From NCBI GenBank assembly GCA_001689445.1, contig LUJN01000031.1, positions 1-55,244 on the forward strand: a DNA stretch of 55,244 bases, written 5' to 3'. Source of the stretch: Bacteroidales bacterium M3. Its GTDB lineage: Bacteria; Bacteroidota; Bacteroidia; Bacteroidales; Muribaculaceae. The position numbers were made by a program, and so were the translations under genes. Below the pieces are notes generated by a model, which saw only the letters and a list, made by a program, of their open reading frames with translations, did not search any database and had not been told where the DNA came from. Shown piece by piece: positions 40,823 to 47,962 of this stretch. How positions within the stretch are numbered: position 1 is the stretch's first letter; each line of letters opens with the position of its first letter.

Positions 40823-41779
40823 TTATTGCAGCCCCTCAAGTATACGTTTCAGCACGACGGTGGCCGAAATCTCGCGGTTGGCAGCCTCGGGGATGACGAG
40901 GGAGCGGGGCGACTCGATAACGTCGTCGGATACAATCATGTTGCGGCGCACCGGGAGGCAGTGCATGAAGTATGCATTGTCGGTGAGTGCCATCTTGTCG
41001 GCGGTGACAGTCCACGAGCGGTCGGTGTTGATGACCTTGCCGTAGTTGGGGTCGGCGTATGCGCTCCAGTTCTTGGCATACACGAAGTCGGCCCCGGCGA
41101 GGGCTATATCCTGGTCATGCTCTACGCGGGCATTGCCGACAAACTGCGGGTCGAGGTCGTAGCCCTCGGGATTGGCGATGACAAAGTCGACGTCGGCGGC
41201 ATTCATCCACTCGGCAAACGAGTTGGGGACGGCCTGCGGCAACGCCTTGGGATGGGGCGCCCATGTCATCACGACCTTTGGACGCTCCTTGGTCTTGTAC
41301 TCCTCGATGGTGATGAGGTCGGCAAATGACTGGAGGGGATGGCGCGTGGCGGCTTCCATCGAGAAGACCGGGCGGCCCGAGTATTTGATGAACTGGTTGA
41401 GAATCTTCTCGCCGTAGTCGTCGGCCTTGGACTCAAATTGGGCGAATGAGCGCACGCCGATGACGTCGCAGTAGCATCCCATGACGGGGATTGCCTCCAG
41501 CAGGTGCTCGCTCTTGTCGCCGTCCATGATGACGCCGCGCTCGGTCTCCAGCTTCCACGCCCCTTGGTTGACGTCGAGCACGATGACGTTCATGCCGAGG
41601 TTCATCGCCGCCTTCTGGGTGCTCAGGCGCGTGCGCAGGGAGTTGTTGAAGAATATCATCAGCAGGGTCTTGTTGCGTCCCAAATGCTGGTAGCCAAAGC
41701 GGTTGGCCTTTACCTCAAGAGCCTCGCGCACGGCGTCTCGCAGGTTGCCTATGTCGTTTACGTTGGTGAAGTTTCTCAT
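40823..41779 (-). CDS. argF': N-succinylornithine carbamoyltransferase
   Basis: It carbamoylates N-succinyl-L-ornithine in the Bacteroidetes arginine pathway. The 318 residues closely follow the B. fragilis enzyme as I recall it: GRNKTLLMIFFNNSLRTRLS (carbamoyl-phosphate loop S47-R51), GAWKLETERGVIMDGDK, ATRHPLQSFADL, HCLPVRRN and EAANREISATV. The substrate-choice position 90 is Ser here (GDKSEHLL), Pro in B. fragilis and Glu in acetylornithine enzymes. I start at MRNFTNVND (41779), 23 nt after a -7 box; the frame is open 15 codons further, across the promoter. Confidence 0.93.
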   Translation of the reverse strand: MRNFTNVNDIGNLRDAVREALEVKANRFGYQHLGRNKTLLMIFFNNSLRTRLSTQKAAMNLGMNVIVLDVNQGAWKLETERGVIMDGDKSEHLLEAIPVMGCYCDVIGVRSFAQFESKADDYGEKILNQFIKYSGRPVFSMEAATRHPLQSFADLITIEEYKTKERPKVVMTWAPHPKALPQAVPNSFAEWMNAADVDFVIANPEGYDLDPQFVGNARVEHDQDIALAGADFVYAKNWSAYADPNYGKVINTDRSWTVTADKMALTDNAYFMHCLPVRRNMIVSDDVIESPRSLVIPEAANREISATVVLKRILEGLQ

Positions 41780-41801
41780 CTTGCGAATTTTTTGTCCTTT
41801 G

Positions 41802-41831
41802 CAAAAGTAGTCATTTTCACTCACTTTTCAA
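41802..41831 (-). promoter_or_regulatory. Promoter of argF' and the channel gene
   Basis: The minus strand has TTG (41831-41829), 19 nt and TACTTTTG (41809-41802), a good -33/-7 promoter. Confidence 0.75.
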
Positions 41832-41904
41832 TGCGGCGTGTCGCGGTGGTGCAACATTTTTTGCCGCGACGGCGTTTTTATGTCAAAGCTACAACGTAGA
41901 GACT

Positions 41905-42864
41905 ATGGAAACGGTAACGATAACGAGGGAAGCGCCTGCCGCCACGCGGCAATTGAGATTCCGGCCCATAACGATGGCCGACCTTCCCGCCATACGCGCC
42001 ATACTGGCCGCCACGCCCGCCGACAAGAGCGGGCGCACATGCGACTTCACCGTCGCGGGGATATACATGTGGATTGATTATTTCTACTACCAATATTGCA
42101 TCGTGGACGACACCCTGTTTATCAAGGGCGTCACCGAAAACGACGTCACCCGTCCGGCTTTTTCCGTGCCGGTCGGGCCGATACCAATCGGCGAGGCGAT
42201 GGGGCTGCTCTCGGAGTACTGCCGCGAACACAACACTCCGTTGCGTTTTTCGGCTGTCCCCGAGAGCCGCCTCGCCGATTTCCTCCACGAGGGTACTTTT
42301 GTAGTCGAGGAGCTGACCGATTGGGCCGACTACCTCTATCCCGCAGCGCAGCTCGCCACCCTGTCGGGCAAGGCGATGAACAAGAAGCGCAACCATGTCA
42401 ACCGTTTTGTCACCGACAACCCAGGATATCGGTTTGAGCCGATAACCGCGGAGAATGTCGCCGAGGTGGAGCGGTTTATGGAGTCATGCGACGAGACCGC
42501 CGACGCCGGCGAGATGGCCGAGTTTGAGCGGTCGCAGGTGGAGGACGTGATACGCCGCTACGGCGAGTACGGGTTTGAGGGCGCGTTGCTGCGTGACAAC
42601 TCGGGTGAGATTGTGGCTTTCACTGTCGGCGAGGTCATCGGCGACACGCTCTATGTGCATATCGAGAAGATGTCACATGCCGTCGCCGGCGCTGGCGAGA
42701 CTGTCAACAAGCTGTTTGCGGCCGCAATGGTCGATCGCTATGGCGTGGCCCACATCAACCGTGAGGAGGATGTGGGGGACGAGGGCCTTCGCAAGGCCAA
42801 ACTGTCCTATCATCCCGAAAGATTGCTCAAAAAGTACAATATGCACTATGTCGGGCGGCAATAA
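41905..42864 (+). CDS. DUF2156 / LPG-synthase-C-like GNAT-fold protein
   Basis: A 319-residue soluble protein made of two GNAT-like halves: FRPITMADLPAIRAILAATP at the start and a catalytic-like half with MNKKRNHVNRFVTDNP, GFEGALLRDNSGEIVAFTVGE, HIEKMSHAVAGAGETVNKLF and AHINREEDVGDEGLRKAKLSY. This matches DUF2156, the domain that in MprF moves amino acids from tRNA to phosphatidylglycerol. Here there is no membrane part, so the acceptor is unknown. It diverges from argF' and precedes the ATPase-TOPRIM gene by 56 nt on the same strand. Confidence 0.83.
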   Translation: METVTITREAPAATRQLRFRPITMADLPAIRAILAATPADKSGRTCDFTVAGIYMWIDYFYYQYCIVDDTLFIKGVTENDVTRPAFSVPVGPIPIGEAMGLLSEYCREHNTPLRFSAVPESRLADFLHEGTFVVEELTDWADYLYPAAQLATLSGKAMNKKRNHVNRFVTDNPGYRFEPITAENVAEVERFMESCDETADAGEMAEFERSQVEDVIRRYGEYGFEGALLRDNSGEIVAFTVGEVIGDTLYVHIEKMSHAVAGAGETVNKLFAAAMVDRYGVAHINREEDVGDEGLRKAKLSYHPERLLKKYNMHYVGRQ

Positions 42865-42920
42865 TTTGCAGTTTTCATGGGAAATCGGTAATTTTATAAT
42901 CTGAAAAATACCCATATACC

Positions 42921-44483
42921 ATGAAGCAGATACAGCTCCCTCCCCGCTCTGACGGCTCGCGCATGACGATGCCCGAGGGTCTGCGGCAGCTCACCATTGT
43001 CGGGGCCAACGGCTCGGGCAAGACGCGGTTTACCGACTACCTCATTGACGAACTGAAGGGCAACGCTTTCCGGCTGTCGGCCCTCAATGCCCTGTATGGC
43101 GCCCGGCATGACGAGTTGCCGGGGTCGATAGACCGGCTGTATGAAAAGGCGGTCGCTTCCCCTTCATTTCTGCGCAACGAGGGTACATCTCCCCTCGAAC
43201 GTCTTATGGCATTGATGTTTAACGAGGAGATAGCGTGTCTTGTGGCCTACAAAACCGCCCGCGACACCTCCTCGCCTATGCCCGAGACCAAGCTCGACAA
43301 GGTTATCGCCATGTGGGAGAGCGTGTTTCCCGACAACCGGGTGCTGCGGGAAGGAGGACGGCTGCTCTTTGCCCGCGACAAGGGGCGCACGCGCTACTCG
43401 TCGATGAAACTCTCCGACGGGGAGCGGGCGGTGCTCTACTATCTCGGGGCGGTGCTCTACGCGATGGAGGGCGCGGTGATATTTGTCGACAACCCTGGGA
43501 TGTTTCTACATCCGTCGATGCTGCGTCCGCTGTGGGACAAGATTGAGGAGTTGCGCCCCGACTGCCGGTTTATCTACACAACCCACGACCTCGACTTTGC
43601 GGCGTCGAGCCAGCCCGGCTCGGTGGTGTGGGTGCGCGGCTACGATGCCGCCAATGTCACGTGGGACTACGAACTGCTGCCGCGCGATGCGGGTATCACC
43701 GATGACATCTACAAGGCCCTTATCGGCTCGCGCAAGCCGGTGCTCTTTATAGAGGGGGACGGCTCCCACTCCATCGACGCCAAGCTCTATCCGTTGATTT
43801 TCCCCGAATACACTGTCAAGTCGCTCGGCAGCTGCAACAAGGTCATCGAGGCTACGCGCACGTTCAACGACCTGTCGGCCCTGCACCATCTCGACAGCCG
43901 TGGCATCGTCGACCGCGACCGTCGCGACGAGCGCGAGGTGGGCTATCTGCGCGACAAGCGCATATTTGTGCCCGAGGTGGCCGAGATTGAGAATATTCTG
44001 ATGCTCGAGGGGGTTGTGCGCACTGTCGCCCACCGCTACGGCAAGGATGAAAACCGTGTGTTCCAGCGCGTCAAGGCGTCGATAATCGGGCAGTTCCGCC
44101 ATGACTTGCGCCAACAGGCGTTGCTCCACACGCGCCATCGAGTCAAGCGCACGGTAGAGTATCGCATCGACGGGAAGTTTGCCAACATCCACCTGCTCGA
44201 GGAGCATATGGCCAACCTTGTCGTGGAGATAAACCCGCGCGGGCTTTACGAGGGCTTCTGCCGCGAGTTTCGCCGCTATGTCGACCTCGGCGACTACGCA
44301 TCGGTGCTCAAGGTTTACAACCAGAAGTCAATGGTGCCCGGCAGCAATGTCGCGCAGCTGTGCGGCATCAATGGCGGCAAGGACGGCTATGTGAAAGCCG
44401 TGCTCGCCATCCTCCGCGAGAACGGCAAGGATGCCGCCCGTATGCGCCACGCCATCCGCGAGTGCTTTGGCCTCCAGGAATAG
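42921..44483 (+). CDS. ABC-type ATPase fused to a TOPRIM (DUF4435-like) domain
   Basis: A 520-residue soluble protein. The N-terminal ATPase has Walker A GANGSGKT (28-35), signature LSDGE (164-168), Walker B VIFVDNP with Asp190 but Asn191 where Glu is usual, and H-loop His222. Residues about 270-520 resemble DUF4435: VLFIEGDGSH with Glu278, then GIVDRDRRDE with Asp331 and Asp333, the acidic triad of TOPRIM nucleases. The order is like OLD nucleases and like a fused version of the PARIS AriA/AriB defence pair, though the ATPase is compact and lacks long coiled coils. A defence or DNA-repair nuclease role is inferred. It follows a DUF2156 gene closely and converges on a lipoprotein gene 15 nt away. 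Confidence 0.82.
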   Translation: MKQIQLPPRSDGSRMTMPEGLRQLTIVGANGSGKTRFTDYLIDELKGNAFRLSALNALYGARHDELPGSIDRLYEKAVASPSFLRNEGTSPLERLMALMFNEEIACLVAYKTARDTSSPMPETKLDKVIAMWESVFPDNRVLREGGRLLFARDKGRTRYSSMKLSDGERAVLYYLGAVLYAMEGAVIFVDNPGMFLHPSMLRPLWDKIEELRPDCRFIYTTHDLDFAASSQPGSVVWVRGYDAANVTWDYELLPRDAGITDDIYKALIGSRKPVLFIEGDGSHSIDAKLYPLIFPEYTVKSLGSCNKVIEATRTFNDLSALHHLDSRGIVDRDRRDEREVGYLRDKRIFVPEVAEIENILMLEGVVRTVAHRYGKDENRVFQRVKASIIGQFRHDLRQQALLHTRHRVKRTVEYRIDGKFANIHLLEEHMANLVVEINPRGLYEGFCREFRRYVDLGDYASVLKVYNQKSMVPGSNVAQLCGINGGKDGYVKAVLAILRENGKDAARMRHAIRECFGLQE

Positions 44484-44498
44484 GCATCACAATGTCGC

Positions 44499-44846
44499 TT
44501 ATTGGTCGCCGCCGATTGCGGGGTCGTACATGTCCACGTCTATCCCTTCCGCTCGGAGGCTGTCGACAGCATGGTTAGCCTCAAGAATCTCTTTTATCAC
44601 ACGGTCGTATTCTTTTTGTGAAATTCCAAGTTCCAATGCTTTTTCCGATGTCAGGTTCACAATATAGTGTCCCCCGTTTAATTCGATGAAAGGGATAACT
44701 TTTTCATTTGTCTGTCTCCTTTCCTGAAGTGCGACTTCTGATGGTGATAATGGCTCATCAATGTTGGATTTCCCGTCACTATTGGAAGAACAGGCCCCTA
44801 ATCCCAGTGCGAGTGCAAATAACACTAAAAAATTAAAGTTTTTCAT
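44499..44846 (-). CDS. Small lipoprotein, paralogue A
   Basis: A 115-residue lipoprotein: signal ending LALGLGACSS (Cys19), a variable linker (20-40), then ERRQTNEKVIPFIELNGGHYIVNLTSEKALELGISQKEYDRVIKEI and a Asp-rich tail. The body is clearly homologous to the gene at 45128-45484. Codon usage is AT-richer than neighbours. Surface or periplasmic; function unknown. A TATTTTTG box lies 43 nt upstream. The 281-nt AT-rich gap to paralogue B (44847-45127) shows nothing else recognisable. Confidence 0.8.
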   Translation of the reverse strand: MKNFNFLVLFALALGLGACSSNSDGKSNIDEPLSPSEVALQERRQTNEKVIPFIELNGGHYIVNLTSEKALELGISQKEYDRVIKEILEANHAVDSLRAEGIDVDMYDPAIGGDQ

Positions 44847-44888
44847 AATTAGAATTGAATTTGAGATTTATAAAATAAATGAACATGA

Positions 44889-44896
44889 CAAAAATA
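44889..44896 (-). promoter_or_regulatory. -7 box of lipoprotein A
   Basis: TATTTTTG on the minus strand in a very AT-rich region, so a chance match is possible. Confidence 0.45.
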
Positions 44897-45127
44897 AGAT
44901 AAATTTTATAAATTTCAAATATTATGGAATCATATTGTTTTTATTTTAGCTAAATGAACCAAAATAGATGAAAGGTGATATAAAAATCTATAAGCATGTT
45001 TGAATAATGGTTTGAAGTAGATGTGATTACGGGGATTGCTGTTGCCGAGCCGTGTGCGCCATCCCATCCGCGAGAGCTTCGGGCGGCAGGGATAGCGGCT
45101 ACAAAACTTAGATGGTGTTGCAGAACC

Positions 45128-45484
45128 TCAATCGGCGTTTTCTATTGCGGGGTCATCGAGGTCGGGCATATCGACCTCTTGGCCGGTAGCGCGGATGCTG
45201 TCGAGCATACGGTTGGCATCGCGCGTCTCCTGTAGGATACGGTCGTAATGCTCCGATGGGATGCCGATTTCGATGGCTTGCTCGCGGGTAAGGTTGACCG
45301 AAAAGTGCCGCCCGTCATGTGTGAGGTAAGGCACCACTTTTTCATTGATACGTCTCAATTCCGCAATGCGGGCTTCCCTTTCCTGTGGTGTCTCGGTTTT
45401 TGGCGCGGCTTCCTTGTGCCCACATGCGCATGTCCCGATTCCCATTGCGAGTGCCAACAGCACAGTCAACATAATGTTTCTCAT
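45128..45484 (-). CDS. Small lipoprotein, paralogue B
   Basis: A 118-residue lipoprotein with signal ending GIGTCACGH (Cys21) and the same body plan as paralogue A: INEKVVPYLTHDGRHFSVNLTREQAIEIGIPSEHYDRILQE, then an Asp-rich C-terminus (VDMPDLDDPAIEN). The shared core (NEKV-P-x-G-H-VNLT-A-x-x-x-GI-YDR) is the conserved part. Its codon use is like the rest of the window, unlike A. A -7 box and an upstream 17-bp direct repeat point to its own regulated promoter. Confidence 0.8.
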   Translation of the reverse strand: MRNIMLTVLLALAMGIGTCACGHKEAAPKTETPQEREARIAELRRINEKVVPYLTHDGRHFSVNLTREQAIEIGIPSEHYDRILQETRDANRMLDSIRATGQEVDMPDLDDPAIENAD

Positions 45485-45515
45485 AATCCAAAAAATAAAT
45501 GGTTGGTGGTCAATG

Positions 45516-45523
45516 CAAAAATA
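45516..45523 (-). promoter_or_regulatory. -7 box of lipoprotein B
   Basis: TATTTTTG on the minus strand, 31 nt before the start codon; TTG of the proximal direct repeat (45548-45546) is 22 nt upstream of it. Confidence 0.6.
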
Positions 45524-45531
45524 CGATTAGT

Positions 45532-45581
45532 TTCTAAAACATAGGCAAAATTTGAGGGATTTTCTTCTAAAACATAGGCAA
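45532..45581 (-). promoter_or_regulatory. Direct repeat upstream of lipoprotein B, possible operator
   Basis: TTGCCTATGTTTTAGAA occurs twice on the minus strand (45548-45532 and 45581-45565), 33 nt apart, about three helical turns. The proximal copy overlaps the expected -33 box. Confidence 0.5.
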
Positions 45582-45597
45582 GTTGTGGGTCTTGGGG

Positions 45598-45660
45598 CTA
45601 ATAGGGCAAATAAGTCTGATACGGCTTATTAGGCTTATTTGACCTATTGGGCTTATTGGG
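45598..45660 (+). repeat. Nonad array upstream of menA
   Basis: Seven contiguous 9-nt units: CTAATAGGG, CAAATAAGT, CTGATACGG, CTTATTAGG, CTTATTTGA, CCTATTGGG, CTTATTGGG. The clearest copy of the nonad class. Confidence 0.82.
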
Positions 45661-45669
45661 GGATGCGCG

Positions 45670-45701
45670 TTGGCGACGATTGGGGAAAATTTGTAACTTT
45701 G
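45670..45701 (+). promoter_or_regulatory. Promoter of menA (leaderless?)
   Basis: TTG (45670-45672), 21 nt, TAACTTTG (45694-45701). The menA ATG is at 45706, so transcription should begin at or within a base or two of the start codon. Confidence 0.68.
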
Positions 45702-45705
45702 CGGG

Positions 45706-46587
45706 ATGAAAAAGATTGGAGCATGGATTGAGGCGATGAGGCTCAGGACGCTGCCCGTGTCGGTGGCGGGGGTAGTGATGGCCGTGGGGTATAGCCTGCG
45801 TGACGGGTCGTTGTGGATACCGATGGCGTTGTTGTGCCTCGGGTTTGCTGTGTTGGCGCAGATTGCATCAAATTTTGCCAATGAATATTACGACTATAAG
45901 TCAGGTCTTGACCGCAAGGGGCGTGAGGGGCCTCGCCGGGGTGTTACGGAGGGTGATATCTCGCCACGGGCGATGCTCGCGGGCACTTACGTCACGCTCG
46001 CACTGGCATGTCTTGTCGGACTATCGATAGCCGCGCTGTCATCGGCATGGTGGCTCATCCCGGTCGGGATGCTCATAGCCGTCGGGGTAATCGCCTACAG
46101 TGCAGGGCCGTATCCGCTGTCGCATCACGGGCTTGGGGAGATTGCCGTGATGTTTTTCTTTGGCATTATCCCGGTCAACCTTACGTATTTTGTCCAGTCG
46201 ACCCACTTTTATTGGCAGGTGGTATTGGCTTCGGTGTCGATAGGGCTGATGGGGGCAAATGTGTTGATTGTCAATAATTACCGCGACCATGACGATGACC
46301 GGGCGGTAGGCAAGCGTACGCTTGCCGTGCGTTGGGGTCGCGGCGTGATGGCGACCGTATACCTCATCAACGGCTATCTTGCCGTGTTTCTTATGGCTCC
46401 TACGTGGATTTCCGAGCCGGCATTGTGTTGGATAGCGCCTGTGACCTATCTCGTGCTGCACACCATGTTGTGGATGACGCTTATAAGTATGCGGGGGGCG
46501 CGGCTAAATCCCGTGCTTGGGGCTACAGCGATGCTTATGCTCGCCTATGCGCTGTCATATTTTATTATACAGGTGGTGCATTGGTGA
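45706..46587 (+). CDS. menA: 1,4-dihydroxy-2-naphthoate polyprenyltransferase
   Basis: It prenylates DHNA to demethylmenaquinone at the inner membrane for anaerobic respiration. The 293 residues include the N-terminal WIEAMRLRTLPVSVAGV, the first Asp-rich prenyl-diphosphate motif in ANEYYDYKSGLDRKGREGPRRG, and the second in NNYRDHDDDRAVGKRTLAVRWG, with about eight or nine membrane helices. The family N-terminus supports the annotated start, which lies only 4 nt after the -7 box. Nonad arrays flank the gene on both sides. It converges on the DUF4919 gene. Confidence 0.95.
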   Translation: MKKIGAWIEAMRLRTLPVSVAGVVMAVGYSLRDGSLWIPMALLCLGFAVLAQIASNFANEYYDYKSGLDRKGREGPRRGVTEGDISPRAMLAGTYVTLALACLVGLSIAALSSAWWLIPVGMLIAVGVIAYSAGPYPLSHHGLGEIAVMFFFGIIPVNLTYFVQSTHFYWQVVLASVSIGLMGANVLIVNNYRDHDDDRAVGKRTLAVRWGRGVMATVYLINGYLAVFLMAPTWISEPALCWIAPVTYLVLHTMLWMTLISMRGARLNPVLGATAMLMLAYALSYFIIQVVHW

Positions 46588-46598
46588 CAATCGGAGGC

Positions 46599-46643
46599 GG
46601 TTATAAGGCTTATAAATATTTATAAATCATTATAAGTTCTTAT
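46599..46643 (+). repeat. Nonad array after menA
   Basis: GGTTATAAG, GCTTATAAA, TATTTATAA, ATCATTATA, AGTTCTTAT: degenerate 9-nt units in the convergent gap between menA and DUF4919. Nested TTATAA palindromes might aid termination. Confidence 0.5.
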
Positions 46644-46663
46644 AAAAGAACCATCCGGGCCGT

Positions 46664-47377
46664 CTATTGTTGGTTGAGGTCGGGGTGCTTGCGGTAGTAT
46701 TCCTGAAGGATGTAGAGGATGTTGAAGTATAGTCCTTTGGGGGTCTTATCGTCCTTTGGCTTTATGGTGATGTAGTCGTAGTAGGGCGCGGCAAATTGCT
46801 GTGCCTCGGCCACATAGCCCTGAAAGTTGATGATGTTGTACTCGTGCTGGGGGTTGATGACTATCCATGCGTTTTGCTCGTCAAGGCCCGTGCCGGTCGA
46901 CACTATGGCCTCAAGGATGTGGTTGAGGCGGTATTGCCAGATGTTGGCTATGTTGTTTTTCTGCTTCTCGCGCAGGGCATAGATGAGAAAGTTGATTTGC
47001 CTGAGATCAAACGGGTCATCCTTCAGCGACAGCTCGGCATATTTTATAATGGTGTCACACTCGGCCTTGGTGTGCTTGGACTTGTAGTACTGGTCCTCGG
47101 CTATCTTGGAGAACGGGTTGTTGCGGTAGGGGTTGTAGTCCTCCTGGAAGACGTAGCCGAGATATAGGTGGCGGTAATCCTCAAGGTTCATCACCGTGTC
47201 GTTGGCCTCGTACATGGCCATGAGCTTGGGGTAATAATACTTTGACTTGGGGTCGCGTACCTCTTGACGAATGCGGTCCATGTCGGGCTTCACGGGCTTG
47301 ATTTTCTTGTCGGCGGCTGTCGCTGCCGTTGCGGTCAATGCTAACAGGAGGAATATGATGATGCGGGATAGTCTCAT
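46664..47377 (-). CDS. DUF4919 exported protein
   Basis: A 237-residue protein with a signal peptide (1-21, LALTATAATAAD). An alpha-helical body follows: PDMDRIRQEVRDPKSKYYYP, LEDYRHLYLGYVFQEDYNPY, then DPFDLRQINFLIYALREK and VAEAQQFAAPYYDYI. The YRHLYLGYVFQEDYNPY segment is the hallmark I associate with DUF4919, a Bacteroidetes family of unknown function. Probably periplasmic. It lies 31 nt downstream of a small membrane protein. Confidence 0.82.
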   Translation of the reverse strand: MRLSRIIIFLLLALTATAATAADKKIKPVKPDMDRIRQEVRDPKSKYYYPKLMAMYEANDTVMNLEDYRHLYLGYVFQEDYNPYRNNPFSKIAEDQYYKSKHTKAECDTIIKYAELSLKDDPFDLRQINFLIYALREKQKNNIANIWQYRLNHILEAIVSTGTGLDEQNAWIVINPQHEYNIINFQGYVAEAQQFAAPYYDYITIKPKDDKTPKGLYFNILYILQEYYRKHPDLNQQ

Positions 47378-47408
47378 GACATTCGGTATTTGTGGTTTAT
47401 ACGGCGCG

Positions 47409-47903
47409 TCATGCGGCGCGTCCGGTCATTAAAAACAGTTCCATGACTACGCCGATTATGCATATTGTGACAATAATCGGCAGTCCTTTAGCACAAAGAT
47501 ACTGAATAAATCGGGAAGATGGAAATTTTATCGCCTCGCCGCCGGGTGTGCGGCTGTAGGCTATGGCCCCCAACACTGCCCCGGCAGCGGCGCCTGCTAT
47601 CATCAGGGGATAGGAGAATATAAGCCCGACAAGCATTCCGGCGAGTGAGCCTCCCCCGAGATATGCCAGCCCGGCCCTTGATGCCGTGACCCGGCGCGGC
47701 AACAGGAAGTCAATGCAAAGCACCAACAAGGTCGCGACGCCCCAAAAGGCGAGGATGGCAGGAGGAACGGGTACTGTCCCGCTCCATTTTATAAGCCATA
47801 GAGAGGCGTATGCGGCAAAAGTGGCGGGAATCACGGGCCGCACGGTAAATACCAGTGAGGAGGCAAGCAGAATGATGCCGAGTATGAGCCAGAGAGTTGT
47901 CAT
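47409..47903 (-). CDS. Small multi-helix membrane protein (DUF456-like)
   Basis: A 164-residue protein with about five hydrophobic helices and glycine-zipper segments (GLAYLGGGSLAGMLVGLIFSY, GAAAGAVLGAIAY), followed by a charged stretch (SRTPGGEAIKFPSSRF) and a last helix. The Gly-rich helix pair resembles DUF456 membrane proteins, but the match is by appearance only. Function unknown. It lies 59 nt after the CNNM/CorC-like gene in the same direction. Confidence 0.65.
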   Translation of the reverse strand: MTTLWLILGIILLASSLVFTVRPVIPATFAAYASLWLIKWSGTVPVPPAILAFWGVATLLVLCIDFLLPRRVTASRAGLAYLGGGSLAGMLVGLIFSYPLMIAGAAAGAVLGAIAYSRTPGGEAIKFPSSRFIQYLCAKGLPIIVTICIIGVVMELFLMTGRAA

Positions 47904-47962
47904 GACGTGTCGGTTTATGATGAGTCGGTGGTATATAGATAACGGTCGGCGACAGGCTTTTG

